64,000 bases of DNA from NCBI GenBank assembly GCA_000309945.1, contig CM001633.1:3126199-3190198 (forward strand). The letters run 5' to 3'. The DNA is from Leptolyngbyaceae cyanobacterium JSC-12. Its GTDB lineage: Bacteria > Cyanobacteriota > Cyanobacteriia > Leptolyngbyales > Leptolyngbyaceae. Each line of letters starts with the position of its first letter. The stretch's first letter is position 1. Positions 26,135 to 34,851 of this stretch are shown piece by piece. A model generated the notes under the pieces. The model searched no databases and had not been told where the DNA came from. It saw only the letters and a list, made by a program, of their open reading frames with translations. Position numbers and translations under genes: made by a program.

Positions 26135-26809
26135 ATGATTCTTTGCATTGACGCTGTTCTCGATTCAGCCGAACTAACCGAACTGCACCAACTCTTGCAG
26201 CAAGGTCAGTTTTTAGACGGTAAGCTCACTGCGGGTACCTATGCCAAGGTCGTCAAAGAGAACGAGCAGTGGCAGAGCGAGGCAGCAGCTAAGCAACAAG
26301 CCCAAACCCTCGTTCTCACGGCACTCCAGCGCCACCCTCTGTTTCAGTCCGTCGCGCAGCCCCGCTCTATTTGCCCGATCCTGTTTAGTCGCTATCAGTC
26401 GGGTATGAGTTACGGGGTACATATGGACAATGCCCTCATGGGAGAGGGAGCCACCCTCATGCGGACAGATATTTCACTGACGCTCTTTTTGAGCGACCCC
26501 GCCACCTATACAGGAGGGGAACTGGCGATCGATACTAGCTTGGGGGAACAAACTTTCAAGCTAGCCGCTGGTTCAATGGTGATGTATCCGTCTACATTTC
26601 TCCATCACGTCACGCCGGTCACGGAGGGAGTGCGCCTAGCAGCAGTCACCTGGGTTCAGAGCCTGATTCGGAACCCGATCGAGCGGGAAATGTTGTTTGA
26701 GTTGGATACCGTTCGTCAAGCTTTATTTGAGAAATACGGCAAGACCGTTGAGTTCGATCTGCTGTGCAAACTGCATGGCAATTTATTGCGCAAGTGGGTT
26801 GAGTTTTGA
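26135..26809 (+). CDS. Fe(II)/2-oxoglutarate-dependent dioxygenase, PiuC/YbiX type
   Basis: A 224-residue PKHX-type hydroxylase. Iron ligands are visible as His-x-Asp in YGVHMDNAL and the distal His in STFLHHVTPVTEGVR, with the 2-oxoglutarate-binding Arg eight residues later. The N-terminus LHQLLQQGQFLDGKLTAG matches the family. PiuC genes accompany iron-siderophore uptake and are iron-repressed in other bacteria. It starts 22 bases after the lipoprotein and precedes a PepSY membrane protein. Confidence 0.88.
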   Translation: MILCIDAVLDSAELTELHQLLQQGQFLDGKLTAGTYAKVVKENEQWQSEAAAKQQAQTLVLTALQRHPLFQSVAQPRSICPILFSRYQSGMSYGVHMDNALMGEGATLMRTDISLTLFLSDPATYTGGELAIDTSLGEQTFKLAAGSMVMYPSTFLHHVTPVTEGVRLAAVTWVQSLIRNPIEREMLFELDTVRQALFEKYGKTVEFDLLCKLHGNLLRKWVEF

Positions 26810-26854
26810 GGAGTAGATAAACGGGTACAACCATTGCTGACTTTCAGGTAACCT

Positions 26855-27424
26855 ATGAACATCAAAAACATTAAGATTGTCAAGCTGCATCGCCAATTAG
26901 CCCTACCCTTGTTTGTGCCACTGTTGTTAACCGGCATCAGTGGCGTTGCCTATCGGCTCGGTCGCAGTTGGTTGGGTTTGCCCAAGTCGTTTGGGCAGGC
27001 CATGATGACCATCCATGAAGGTCGCTTTCTGGGTGAGCCTTTGGTTCCTTTTTATGTTGCGCTGGTGGGTTTAGGCTTGTTGGCCCTGATTGGGAGCGGC
27101 GCAGTGCTTTGGTCTCGTTTCCGGCGGCGATCGCCCGCCAAGCTGCCACCAGAGCGGAATATCCATCGCTTCCTAGCACCGATCGCCCTGCTACCCCTGG
27201 TGGTGAGCGCCGGTACTGGCATTGCCTATCGCCTGAGCATCAATTGGATTGGCGTTTCTGAGGATCAGGTCAAATTTTTGCTGAAACTGCATGAGGGTGC
27301 CTATCTTGGCTCTACCTTGAGACCGTTCTATGTTCTCTTGGTAGGCGCTGGACTCCTTATCCTGCTGTGGACCGGCGTGCAAATGTTAGGCCTTACCCGG
27401 CGCACAAGGAGAGAGTCCAACTAG
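26855..27424 (+). CDS. PepSY-associated membrane protein
   Basis: A 189-residue protein with four hydrophobic segments in two similar halves: KLHRQLALPLFVPLLLTGISGVAYRLG with a TIHEGRFLG loop, then IHRFLAPIALLPLVVSAGTGIAYRLS with KLHEGAYLG. The paired His residues in the first segments and the IHEG/LHEG loops are typical of PepSY-TM proteins of iron or flavin reductase systems, where histidines may bind haem. Downstream of PiuC, it fits an iron-acquisition operon. Confidence 0.75.
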   Translation: MNIKNIKIVKLHRQLALPLFVPLLLTGISGVAYRLGRSWLGLPKSFGQAMMTIHEGRFLGEPLVPFYVALVGLGLLALIGSGAVLWSRFRRRSPAKLPPERNIHRFLAPIALLPLVVSAGTGIAYRLSINWIGVSEDQVKFLLKLHEGAYLGSTLRPFYVLLVGAGLLILLWTGVQMLGLTRRTRRESN

Positions 27425-27491
27425 GGCAGCTTAAAGGTTCTCTCTCAATCGGGAGAAGCGGGAGCAGACTATGGCTCAGAAAGCAGTTCGG

Positions 27492-27531
27492 CTCCCCTCT
27501 CCCCACCTGGGAGAGGGGCTGGGGGGGAGGG
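27492..27531. repeat. GC-rich palindromic repeat
   Basis: CTCCCCTCTCCCC and GGGAGAGGGGCTGGGGGGGAGGG form one unit of the family described at 16443. It lies between the PepSY gene and the restriction-helicase remnant. Confidence 0.8.
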
Positions 27532-27570
27532 CAAGAATGTCATCGAGTATGAGGGACGGCACCTGCCTTT

Positions 27571-27670
27571 ACCCTCATCCCCCCAACCCCCTTCTCCCAG
27601 AGCGGGAGAAGGGGGAACCAGACTCTCTTGCTCCCCTCTCCCAGCTTGGGAGAGGGGCTGGGGGTGAGGG
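27571..27670. repeat. Two GC-rich palindromic repeats
   Basis: ACCCTCATCCCCCCAACCCC with TTCTCCC/GGGAGAAGGGGG, then CTCCCCTCTCCC with GGGAGAGGGGCTGGGGGTGAGGG. The second unit abuts the point where coding similarity of the next gene begins (27672), so the repeat may mark the break that separated this fragment from the rest of its gene. Confidence 0.85.
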
Positions 27671-28207
27671 AGTCCAATGGCACTATCTCTACATTCCCCA
27701 AGGGGTGTTTGAGCGCATGGCCGGGGATACCATTGCCGAACTTGCCCGTGCCTGTGCCCCTGCTTTACAAAATCTGCTCCAATCCGAGGAATTCCAAGAT
27801 TTACCCCTGTTTGTCAATCTGGGACAGGTGGATGAAGCAGCCTCCCCAGTTGAGAGCCTGATTGATCCCGCCATCCTCAATGCGCTGCCTTCTCGCTATC
27901 GTCGTGCCGCCGATCAAGCCATCATGCTCTATCGGTTCTTCGAGAACAAAGCAGGCATGAATTATGCTCCCGTTTTTACTGCTCTGTTGGGTTCGATCGA
28001 TGAAGTGGCAAAAGGCTTTCTAGTACGGCGACTGCAACCAGAGATGCCCGTCACCGTGGATGACCAAAAAGCCTGGTTTGCTCCCTATTTGGGCGGCGTT
28101 GATCGTAAGTCAGAGGACTATTACCGCAAATTGGCACAAAACCTGAAACGGACGCTGGTGTTTAATAACGGGCTGTCATTGATTGGTTTGCTGCGATCGT
28201 GTCTGGA

Positions 28208-29663
28208 CACGACTTGGCAAGTTACCCAGAAAGGAAAAAGATAAGCAGAAAATGTAGGAGACGTTAGCCGTAGCCGTATCATGCTGCCCTTTGTCGCTGT
28301 GCCATCGACGATTGCTCAAGAGTTTGGGAAATATCGAGACCTGTTCTGCCGAGGCGCAGGCTTTGAGCAGGTGAGTCGCTATGTGACCGGATTGCTGTTG
28401 AGTGAGAACAAAACCTTGCAAGGGATTGCCGGACAATGGGTAGCAGGTGGGGAGGTCGGCGGACGAAGAGCGATGCACGCAGCGGTGTTTGAGGCGGGCT
28501 GGAGGAGTTCAGAGTTAATGTCCCATCATCGTGCTGTGATAGCCAAAGAGCATCAGGGGCGAGGGCGAGAAGTCATCAGTCTGGATTGGACGCTCAGCCA
28601 TCACGATTGGGGCAAGCAGATCTTTGGGGTGAAGCGATCCTATGATTATGTGGAACATCGGATGAGTTGCTTTCAAACGGTGGTGACGGCGACGATTGCG
28701 AACCGCCACCTAATTGATGGGATTGACGTGGTGGTGCAGTTTCCAGATTTTTCAGTGGCAGAACGGGAGTATCTGAAGGTGACGGCAAAATCCCACTATG
28801 ACGATTTAGACCAAGTGCGAGAACGACTGATTGAGATGTTGCATTATCACAAGAATCGATTGGAGTATCGCAAACGCACCGAGATTGCCGTCGAGATTGT
28901 GCGCCAAGTGGAAGCGGAAGGACAATTTCCCACCGCCGATTATGCGTTTGACAATGGGGTGTTGACTGTTGAGTTAACCACCATGATTGAGTCCGCAGGA
29001 AAACACTGGGTGAGTGAAGTTGAAAGTTCTCGCAACATCTTGTGGAATGACCAATGGCAACGGGTAGATGCGATTGGTTTAGAACTCAGAATCCATCACC
29101 CAGAGAGCTTTCGCCCGATTCAAGTCACTTGCCGCAACGGCGAAACGAAACCGATTTGGGCATTTACCAAAGTCGTGCGCCTCAAGAAGTTTGGACGCAA
29201 GCGATTGGTCATCGTCCACGAGCAAGCAGATTTACAAGACCCACCTCGCTTCCTGCTCACCGATGCGTTGCATTGGGAAAGTGGGCGAGTCATGCAGACT
29301 TGGAGTTATCGATGGTCCTGCGAGGTCTTTCATGAGGTGAGCAAACAGCACACCGGGCTAGAGTCGGCTCAGGTGCGGAACGAGGAAGCGGTCAACCGTC
29401 ACTTCCGTCTTAGTTGCGTGGCGCAGTCGATTCTGCAACGGACTGCCTGTTCTGGCGCACAATCTGAACGATTTGAGTTTGCTCAAGGCAAGCAAACGGT
29501 GGGACAGAAGCTCTATACCCTCACTCGTCAAGCCTTTGATGATTTGCTGCAATTCATTGTGACGCGATGTTCTCACGGACATACAAATGAACAGATTTTA
29601 CAAGCTCTCCTCCCCAGTTGATTGGCGATCGTTTTTTCTACTTCGGTAACTTGCCAAGTTGTG
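28208..29663 (+). mobile_element. Insertion sequence with TIRs and target duplication
   Basis: The 1456-base element is bounded by inverted repeats CACGACTTGGCAAGTTACC (28208-28226) and GGTAACTTGCCAAGTTGTG (29645-29663), one mismatch in 19. TCTGGA occurs on both sides (28202-28207 and 29664-29669) as the target duplication. It carries one complete transposase gene. Excision in silico restores an open frame, so insertion is recent. Confidence 0.88.
28281..29621 (+). CDS. DDE transposase, IS4/IS701 type
   Basis: A 446-residue transposase. The probable catalytic triad is Asp in VISLDWTLSHH, Asp in DYAFDNGV and Glu in WSCEVFHEVSKQHTGLESAQVR. The last motif has the Y/W-x2-E-x-F-H spacing usual in IS4-superfamily enzymes. 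Full length with no frame breaks, and within intact TIRs, so probably functional. I call IS701-like by general resemblance; the six-base target copy is not the four bases usual for that family. Confidence 0.85.
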   Translation: MLPFVAVPSTIAQEFGKYRDLFCRGAGFEQVSRYVTGLLLSENKTLQGIAGQWVAGGEVGGRRAMHAAVFEAGWRSSELMSHHRAVIAKEHQGRGREVISLDWTLSHHDWGKQIFGVKRSYDYVEHRMSCFQTVVTATIANRHLIDGIDVVVQFPDFSVAEREYLKVTAKSHYDDLDQVRERLIEMLHYHKNRLEYRKRTEIAVEIVRQVEAEGQFPTADYAFDNGVLTVELTTMIESAGKHWVSEVESSRNILWNDQWQRVDAIGLELRIHHPESFRPIQVTCRNGETKPIWAFTKVVRLKKFGRKRLVIVHEQADLQDPPRFLLTDALHWESGRVMQTWSYRWSCEVFHEVSKQHTGLESAQVRNEEAVNRHFRLSCVAQSILQRTACSGAQSERFEFAQGKQTVGQKLYTLTRQAFDDLLQFIVTRCSHGHTNEQILQALLPS

Positions 29664-30064
29664 TCTGGATTATGCGCTCAACGACACCACGAAAATCGGT
29701 GGTGTATTTGAGGCGTTGCAAACTCAGTTGCGGTTTCAGGGCGGACGCAAACTGCTAGAAACCGTTACCCGCATCAATGACTTTCGCAATACCTACATCG
29801 CCCATCAGGAACAAGAATTAACCGATAAAAACTTAGCTGAGCAGGAACTCAAGATCTGGATTGAGGCATTGCATGTGATTGGAAAGTAAGCGGAAAGTAC
29901 TTGCCAAGCGAGATAACGTTCCCCTTCAGCGGTGGCGAGTAAACCTTGCTTCGCAACCGAGGTCTCAATCCCGTCCGCTGCAAGAGGGTTGTTATACGCC
30001 GTTTTGCCTACGCATCTCATCACTGAACTTGAATGACTTCAAAAGCATCTTGATCGCCAATCCG

Positions 30065-31117
30065 ACAGGGATTACGCAGTTGGATTGAGGATGAAACGAG
30101 GAGCCGCTAAAAAGGAGCGAATGGCATCCCGGACGATCGCCGCTTTCGCTTCGTACCAACTGATACCTGTCGTCCACATGTGCACCTCTAAGCGCAGGAA
30201 AGCGCGAATGGCTAAACCCACATGATTGCGCTGGGCACGACTTGAGCGAACCTGCGCCCGTTCAACGCCACAGCACTGTTTGAGTCCGCGATGGTACTCC
30301 TCAATTGCCCAACCAACCTCGGCAAATTGCAGCCGTTGTAGCTCACCCATCCCCAGGTCATTGGTTGCCCAGTAATCAATGTCACCGTTTGGGGCAACCA
30401 TCTTGAACACTTTGATGAACCCATAACCTTTGAGATGGAGCACCGTGCCAGTCGCCGCAAGCACGACCTTATGCAGAGGGCGATTGCCTGTATTGTCCGG
30501 GTTGACCTGCCGATTGCGCTTGAGTCGAGTCAACCAAATCCAACCATAATCTCGAATCAACTTAAGGTTCTCCAAGCTACTGTACCAACTATCAAACACC
30601 ACACATCGGGGCGCAAACCCTCGTTCCTTGGCAGTTTCAAGCATCGAGCGGAAGTGGTCGTTTTTGGTTGAGCCATCGACACCCTTTTCGTAAAATCGAT
30701 AGTCCAACGGAAGGTGACGGTCTCCCTCACTCCATAGCAGCGTAATTAGGTTGATGCCTTGCACTACCCGTCCATGCTTGCCCGACCAGTGCCGAGTCAC
30801 CAATTCCATCTTCTTGGCATACCACTTGTCGAGCGTTGAGTCATCTACCACTAAAATTCCCTGGTGCAACCGTACTTGCGACTGCGCTTCTTGCCACAAC
30901 TGCTGAGTCGATGGCTCCAGTCGATGCAACAACCGAGTAATTGCGTCATGGGCAGCGGCATTATCAGACTCCGGTTGCACTCGTTCGGCTTCCGTGCAGC
31001 TATAGGCCTTCTGCGCCGCAATCAGAAAGTTGATGTAGTCGTATTCGTTGACTTTGGGTGGATTCATTTCTTGGTTCTACCGCACCTCCCCTTTTTTCTC
31101 AACTGCGTAACTCCTGT
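30065..31117 (-). mobile_element. Insertion sequence inside vapC
   Basis: A 1053-base element with inverted ends ACAGGGATTACGCAGTTG (30065) and CAACTGCGTAACTCCTGT (31117), two mismatches in 18. CCG flanks both ends (30062-30064 and 31118-31120) as a three-base target copy, possibly four (TCCG). The transposase stop codon lies within one end. Confidence 0.85.
30072..31067 (-). CDS. DDE transposase (IS4-superfamily)
   Basis: A 331-residue transposase with probable catalytic residues Asp in ILVVDDSTLDKW, Asp in CVVFDSWYSS and Glu in EEYHRGLKQCCGVERAQVRS. GKHGRVVQGINLITLLW is typical of this group in cyanobacteria. Complete and within its inverted ends, so probably functional. It is unrelated in detail to the transposase at 28281. 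Confidence 0.85.
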   Translation of the reverse strand: MNPPKVNEYDYINFLIAAQKAYSCTEAERVQPESDNAAAHDAITRLLHRLEPSTQQLWQEAQSQVRLHQGILVVDDSTLDKWYAKKMELVTRHWSGKHGRVVQGINLITLLWSEGDRHLPLDYRFYEKGVDGSTKNDHFRSMLETAKERGFAPRCVVFDSWYSSLENLKLIRDYGWIWLTRLKRNRQVNPDNTGNRPLHKVVLAATGTVLHLKGYGFIKVFKMVAPNGDIDYWATNDLGMGELQRLQFAEVGWAIEEYHRGLKQCCGVERAQVRSSRAQRNHVGLAIRAFLRLEVHMWTTGISWYEAKAAIVRDAIRSFLAAPRFILNPTA

Positions 31118-31485
31118 CCGATAAAGCAAGAAGTCAGAATCGAGAGTAAGAATCTGTCGATACCCGACCTTTTCAGCCGCCAAAACTAGAGTTGCATCTG
31201 CCAAATCCATTGGTCTGTCACGATATTTCTCCATCAGATTTAATAAACGGGCATAGTCATTTTCCTGAACTTCGTAAATGAGCAGTAGTTTGTCTAAGAG
31301 AAGCTGCCCTAACTGTTTTTGCATTGTCCAACCGCCGCGATGGAGAGCAAGATACATGGCTTCTGTCCGGCATGACCAAGTTGTGATCAGAGGCTTTGCT
31401 AAACCTGTAACGGTTGTTCGATAGGCATTGTGCTGAGATTGAGTACGATCGACCAGACAAAGCAAAACCCCAGCGTCGCAGAGAA

Positions 31486-31758
31486 TCACAGGCTGAGTCC
31501 TTGTTGTCGATATTTACTCAGCAAGCGTTGTTGATATTCGCTAGTTGGTGCTGTTGGTGTGCTTTCTGGGGAAATTTCTAAGCCATCGACAGCCTCAAAC
31601 CATCGTGCCCAAGCTTCAGAGCGATCGCCTTCAAGTGAATCAACGGCTGTTTCAGCTTGACGATTGCGTGTGATGAAATCGATAAAGTCAATAATTTCTT
31701 GCACAAGCGATTCTGGAAGTTGCTGGATCTTCGCGATCGCGGTTTCTCGAATCGTCAT
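31486..31758 (-). CDS. DUF2281 antitoxin (VapB-like)
   Basis: A 90-residue protein starting MTIRETAIAKIQQLPESLVQEIIDFIDFI, the DUF2281 signature, followed by an acidic linker and a C-terminal SEYQQRLLSKYRQQG that probably contacts the toxin. ATG 31758 is preferred to 31776. Overlaps the PIN gene by four bases. With its toxin gene broken it may now be free of selection. Confidence 0.82.
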   Translation of the reverse strand: MTIRETAIAKIQQLPESLVQEIIDFIDFITRNRQAETAVDSLEGDRSEAWARWFEAVDGLEISPESTPTAPTSEYQQRLLSKYRQQGLSL

Positions 31759-31776
31759 AGCTATCACCTCCGCCAA

Positions 31777-32289
31777 AATCGCTGGACAGGTCGAGGCAAC
31801 CTTGCTTACTCCTCAAGTTTAGCGGACACCGTTCTCACTGACTCATGATGTCCTATTAACTGGAGATTTAGCGACCTGATTATTTTCAGATAATCTCACC
31901 TCTATGGATTCTGCTTCATGACGACTGATCCCCAAATTGTTCTGAAGAGAATCTAACTTTTTACGGATCACATAGTCTTTGAGAGAAATTCCAATTACTT
32001 AGATTAGTTTCTATTCCATTCACTCAAATATTTCAGCTATGTGCAACAAAAAATTGCCTCCCTAGATAAAGCATTTTGAGGACGCTTGACACGAAGTTGC
32101 GAAAACTCCTATACACCGGGAGAGGACTATAACGAATCAATGGAGCTAACGCCTCCAGGTTGTTTGTTGCGTATTCTAGATAATCTACGGTGACTCATCT
32201 CAATCGTTAACACTCGCAGAACCTAGTCTACTAACGCTATAAGCTACGAATAAGCATAGTGAATTTATTTTATTGAAGGACGGACTCGA
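31777..32289. other. Intergenic region without recognised genes
   Basis: About 510 bases between the antitoxin start and the YciI gene, both of which are transcribed away from it. It is AT-rich with stops in all frames. I see no credible gene, RNA or repeat; both promoters should be here. Confidence 0.6.
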
Positions 32290-32556
32290 ATGCCCTGGTT
32301 TGTGAAGATTGAAGAAGGAATCGTGGACAAACCCACCTTTGACCAGCACGTTCCAGCTCACAAAGAATTTGTGCGGGGACTCATTGCTAAAGGGCATCGT
32401 GCCAAGACGGGTTATTGGGCTTGTCGAGGGGGTGGTATGTTGCTGTTTGAAGCCGCCTCAATGGATGAAGCGATGGCGATTGTGGCACAGGACCCTCTGA
32501 TTACAAATGGTTGCGTTCACTACAAACTCTATGAGTGGCGGGTGGTAGTGGAATAA
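32290..32556 (+). CDS. YciI-like protein
   Basis: An 88-residue protein of the YCII family: MPWFVKIEEGIVDKPTFDQHVPAHKEFVRGL, then GGGMLLFEAASMDEAMAIVAQDPLITNG and VHYKLYEWRVV. It has the ferredoxin-like fold and the conserved His/Asp pair (HVPAH and the DP in AQDPL) of the family. No defined function in cyanobacteria. It directly precedes the SRP RNA. Confidence 0.85.
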   Translation: MPWFVKIEEGIVDKPTFDQHVPAHKEFVRGLIAKGHRAKTGYWACRGGGMLLFEAASMDEAMAIVAQDPLITNGCVHYKLYEWRVVVE

Positions 32557-32576
32557 AAAGTGATATGCTAGCAATG

Positions 32577-32671
32577 ACTCGGATCTATGCGATCGCAACG
32601 CCCAAACCTTGTCAGGACCGGAAGGTAGCAGCAATACGGGATGCTTGCGATAGGCGTAGGCTCCGGGTCTC
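32577..32671 (+). ncRNA. ffs: Signal recognition particle RNA, small bacterial (4.5S) type
   Basis: The conserved apical hairpin is present: ACCTTGTCAGGACCGGAAGG followed by TAGCAGCAATACGGG. The two flanks pair into a rod: GCAACGCCC with the GGCG after TTGCGATA, and GGATCTATGC with GTAGGCTCCGGGTCT. Length of about 95 bases is normal. It binds Ffh in cotranslational targeting. The exact ends are approximate. Confidence 0.92.
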
Positions 32672-32812
32672 CTGCTTTTAAATCCTGTGCGCCGTATGGC
32701 TGTGCACCGTGCGGGATCGGTAACAGGACGGTTTCCCCCATCGACAAAGTATAGGCACACTCCAGGCTTTCTGCCTATGCTGGAAGTACTCAATTTGTTC
32801 AGGAGCAGGTGT

Positions 32813-33187
32813 ATGGGCTTGGGAGATTTGGTACAAAAAGCGGTGTACTTAGGTGTGGGCTTTGCCTCTTATGCTACAGAAAAAGCTAGCGAAAAGCTGG
32901 GTGAACTGCGGGGGGAAATCCAGAAAATGGCAGACGAAATGGTAGAGCGCGGGGAAATGACCACGGAAGAAGCTCGCCGCTTTGTGGACGAAATGATGAA
33001 TAAAGCGCAGCAGCCAGTTACTCCGCCATCCGAACCATCCAAATCTTCAGAACCGCGCCAGATTGAGATTTTGGAAGACGAAGAGCCAACTCAACAAACG
33101 ACGGGAAACCCAGATGTGAATGAAATGCGTCGTCGGGTAATGGAATTGCAGGAAGAACTGCGACGACTCAAGAATGAATCATCGTAA
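32813..33187 (+). CDS. Phasin-like coiled-coil protein
   Basis: A 124-residue protein: MGLGDLVQKAVYLGVGFASYATEKA, then ELRGEIQKMADEMVERGEMTTEEARRFVDEMM, a Pro/Ser-rich linker and a C-terminal coiled coil (MRRRVMELQEELRRLKNES). This resembles the small cyanobacterial proteins related to polyhydroxyalkanoate granule (PhaF/PhaI-like) proteins, although a granule role is not shown. ATG 32813 has AGGAG upstream and aligns with the family start. Confidence 0.7.
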   Translation: MGLGDLVQKAVYLGVGFASYATEKASEKLGELRGEIQKMADEMVERGEMTTEEARRFVDEMMNKAQQPVTPPSEPSKSSEPRQIEILEDEEPTQQTTGNPDVNEMRRRVMELQEELRRLKNESS

Positions 33188-33324
33188 CCCTCTGTAATCT
33201 GAGCGAGGGAGCGTTCTGATCTATGATGTCTTCACACAGAATCTTCATTAAATTTTCTAATCAGGGGAGTTTGTTTGAGGTCACCTGATTAGAAATGACA
33301 TTTATGGGTATTCCCTGAACGGCT

Positions 33325-33741
33325 ATGGAAAGTTGGGCAAGAGAGTTTTCTGAAATGATGCAGTCACTCATGCATGGAATGGAACAGTTGATCACTGAGG
33401 TCACTAAAGACATGGAGGAAATGATAGATGTCTTCGTGGAAGCCTCCGAGGGATTTGTTGAGCAGATAGAAGCGGCGATCCCCCCAGATCTGGAGCAGCG
33501 CATCAATGACTTTTTTGACCCTATCCTGGAAGCCTACTTGGGATTTGAAGTGACTGTGGAAGAGTCGGTTCAGCCTGTTGTGAATACAGTTGAGCCGTTG
33601 CTGAATGAGCATCCAACCTGTGTAGGCTGCCGTCATTATCATGGGCAATCTTATAACGGTGTGATGCTGGTCTGTGGAATGCACCCTTATGGTTGCGAAA
33701 CCGAAGAGTGCCCCGACTGGGAATCGACCTGGAAAGATTAA
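33325..33741 (+). CDS. Conserved hypothetical protein with a Cys-rich tail
   Basis: A 138-residue protein. The first 90 residues are acidic helices (EQLITEVTKDMEEMIDVFVEA, PPDLEQRINDFFDPILEAYLGFE). The C-terminal 45 residues carry five cysteines and three histidines: CVGCRHYHGQSYNGVMLVCGMHPYGCETEECPDWE. That pattern suggests a bound metal, such as zinc. I recognise it as a widespread cyanobacterial protein of unknown role but cannot name a family. Confidence 0.65.
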   Translation: MESWAREFSEMMQSLMHGMEQLITEVTKDMEEMIDVFVEASEGFVEQIEAAIPPDLEQRINDFFDPILEAYLGFEVTVEESVQPVVNTVEPLLNEHPTCVGCRHYHGQSYNGVMLVCGMHPYGCETEECPDWESTWKD

Positions 33742-33762
33742 TGCTGTGAAAGCTTTAGGCTT

Positions 33763-34596
33763 TCACAGAGATTCATTAACGAATTCCGATTGCAACAGCG
33801 GGAAGAAATGCCCCACAGGTCCCTGTCCATGCCCAATCGCCAAAGCATACTTCAGTGCGGTTGTTACATAATTCTTTGCTGAGCGAGTGGCTGATAGGGG
33901 ATCAGCTCCTAGAGCCAGGTTTGCTGCGATCGCCGCTGAAAGGGTACAGCCTGTGCCGTGGGTATGGGGCGTTTCCACAACCTCCGTTTGCAACACTTCT
34001 AATTGCTGACCATCAAACCACACATCCACACCTCTCAGTATTCCCTGCATTCCGCCCCCTTTTACCAGCACCGCTTTTGCCCCCAATTGATAAATCCGCT
34101 GTGCTGCTACTTGCATGTCTTCGAGAGAATGAATGTCCATACTTGCCAAAATTTGAGCTTCGTAGCGATTTGGCGTCAGCACGGTTGCCTGTGGAATCAG
34201 AAATGTTCGCAGAGTGGCGATCGCCTCATCCGCAATCAATCGTGCTCCCGTGCGCGAAACCATCACCGGATCAACAACCAGATTTTGTAGTTCCAGGGCT
34301 GTGACTTGTGCTGCTACAACGGTCATAATCTCCGCATTTAATAGCATTCCCGTCTTTGCTGCCTGCACCCCAATATCTGTCACAACGGCTTCTATCTGAG
34401 CTGCAACTGCCTCTGGTGGCAATGCATCCACTCGGGTTACACCCAGCGTATTTTGGGCTGTTACACAAGTGAGTGCGCTGGTGCCATGCACCTTATGAAA
34501 CGCAAACGTTCGCAAATCGGACTGAATGCCTGCGCCACCGCCGCTATCAGAACCCGCGATCGTCAAGGCAACAGGGATGGGAAGAGAACTGGACAT
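33763..34596 (-). CDS. thiD: Hydroxymethylpyrimidine/phosphomethylpyrimidine kinase
   Basis: A 277-residue ribokinase-fold enzyme: ALTIAGSDSGGGAGIQSDLRTFAFHKVHGTSALTCVTAQNT at the N-terminus, PVMVSRTGARLI, TPNRYEAQIL, AVLVKGGG and the C-terminal anion-hole motif HTHGTGCTLSAAIAANLALG. It phosphorylates HMP and HMP-P for thiamine synthesis. I see no TPP riboswitch in the 250 bases upstream. It is a single gene, convergent with the Cys-rich protein gene. Confidence 0.93.
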   Translation of the reverse strand: MSSSLPIPVALTIAGSDSGGGAGIQSDLRTFAFHKVHGTSALTCVTAQNTLGVTRVDALPPEAVAAQIEAVVTDIGVQAAKTGMLLNAEIMTVVAAQVTALELQNLVVDPVMVSRTGARLIADEAIATLRTFLIPQATVLTPNRYEAQILASMDIHSLEDMQVAAQRIYQLGAKAVLVKGGGMQGILRGVDVWFDGQQLEVLQTEVVETPHTHGTGCTLSAAIAANLALGADPLSATRSAKNYVTTALKYALAIGHGQGPVGHFFPLLQSEFVNESL

Positions 34597-34851
34597 AGCG
34601 TAAGGGGGGTTAGGGGATTAAAGACAACGAGACAGGAAAAAAGAGAAGATGGGGAGGTTGCGGTTGATGTGGGAGAGTGATGGCATGCTGGTATTCGGTG
34701 TGCTTTGGAACTCTGATTCTCTAACTTTTTGACTTCTCCACTGGGTTCACCTCCCTGACCTTGCTTATCCCTTTTTCTGCTTCTGGCTCCTGTCTCCTGC
34801 CTGCTTTAAAGTCTGTATCATGAAAGAAAGGATTAAGAAATATTTCATATG

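Larger units (their letters stand above)
27672..29889 (+). pseudogene. C-terminal part of a restriction-system gene, split by an IS
   Basis: The first exon-like part (27672-28207) reads VQWHYLYIPQGVFERMAGDT, then NYAPVFTALLGSIDEVAKGF and RTLVFNNGLSLIGLLRSCLD. Removing the insertion sequence and one target copy joins it in frame to YALNDTTKIGGVFEALQTQL and NDFRNTYIAHQEQELTD, ending at 29889. RNTYIAH fits the HEPN RxxxxxH signature. I think this is the C-terminal portion of the helicase whose N-terminal half ends at 21892, but the middle is missing, so this is not proven. The upstream codons from 27471 are only translated palindromes. Confidence 0.65.
30020..31489 (-). pseudogene. VapC-type PIN toxin gene interrupted by an IS
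   Basis: The gene starts at ATG 31489 and encodes a PIN domain: MILCDAGVLLCLVD (first Asp), SCRTEAMYLALHRGG (Glu), MDLADATLVLAAEKVG (Asp) and ILTLDSDFLLYR. At 31118 an insertion sequence cuts in, and the running frame ends at 31064 with foreign residues TGVTQLRKKG. On the far side the original end is still present: IGDQDAFEVIQVQ followed by TGA 30020-30022. Without the IS the protein would be 137 residues. All four acidic residues lie before the break, so the truncated product might keep some activity. Its antitoxin overlaps the start by four bases. Confidence 0.85.

Noticed and set aside
25446-27670. CRISPR array suspected from repeated GC-rich blocks
   Set aside because: Blocks are palindromic and irregularly spaced with no constant spacers and no cas genes; they are interspersed repeats.
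29890-30019. Minus-strand frame reading GIETSVAKQGLLATAEGE as a possible transposase or nuclease end
   Set aside because: I cannot place it in a family and it lacks a start; it may be an IS remnant but the evidence is too weak.
34597-34848. TPP riboswitch upstream of thiD
   Set aside because: The conserved CTGAGA and ACCTGATC-like core segments are not found on the minus strand.
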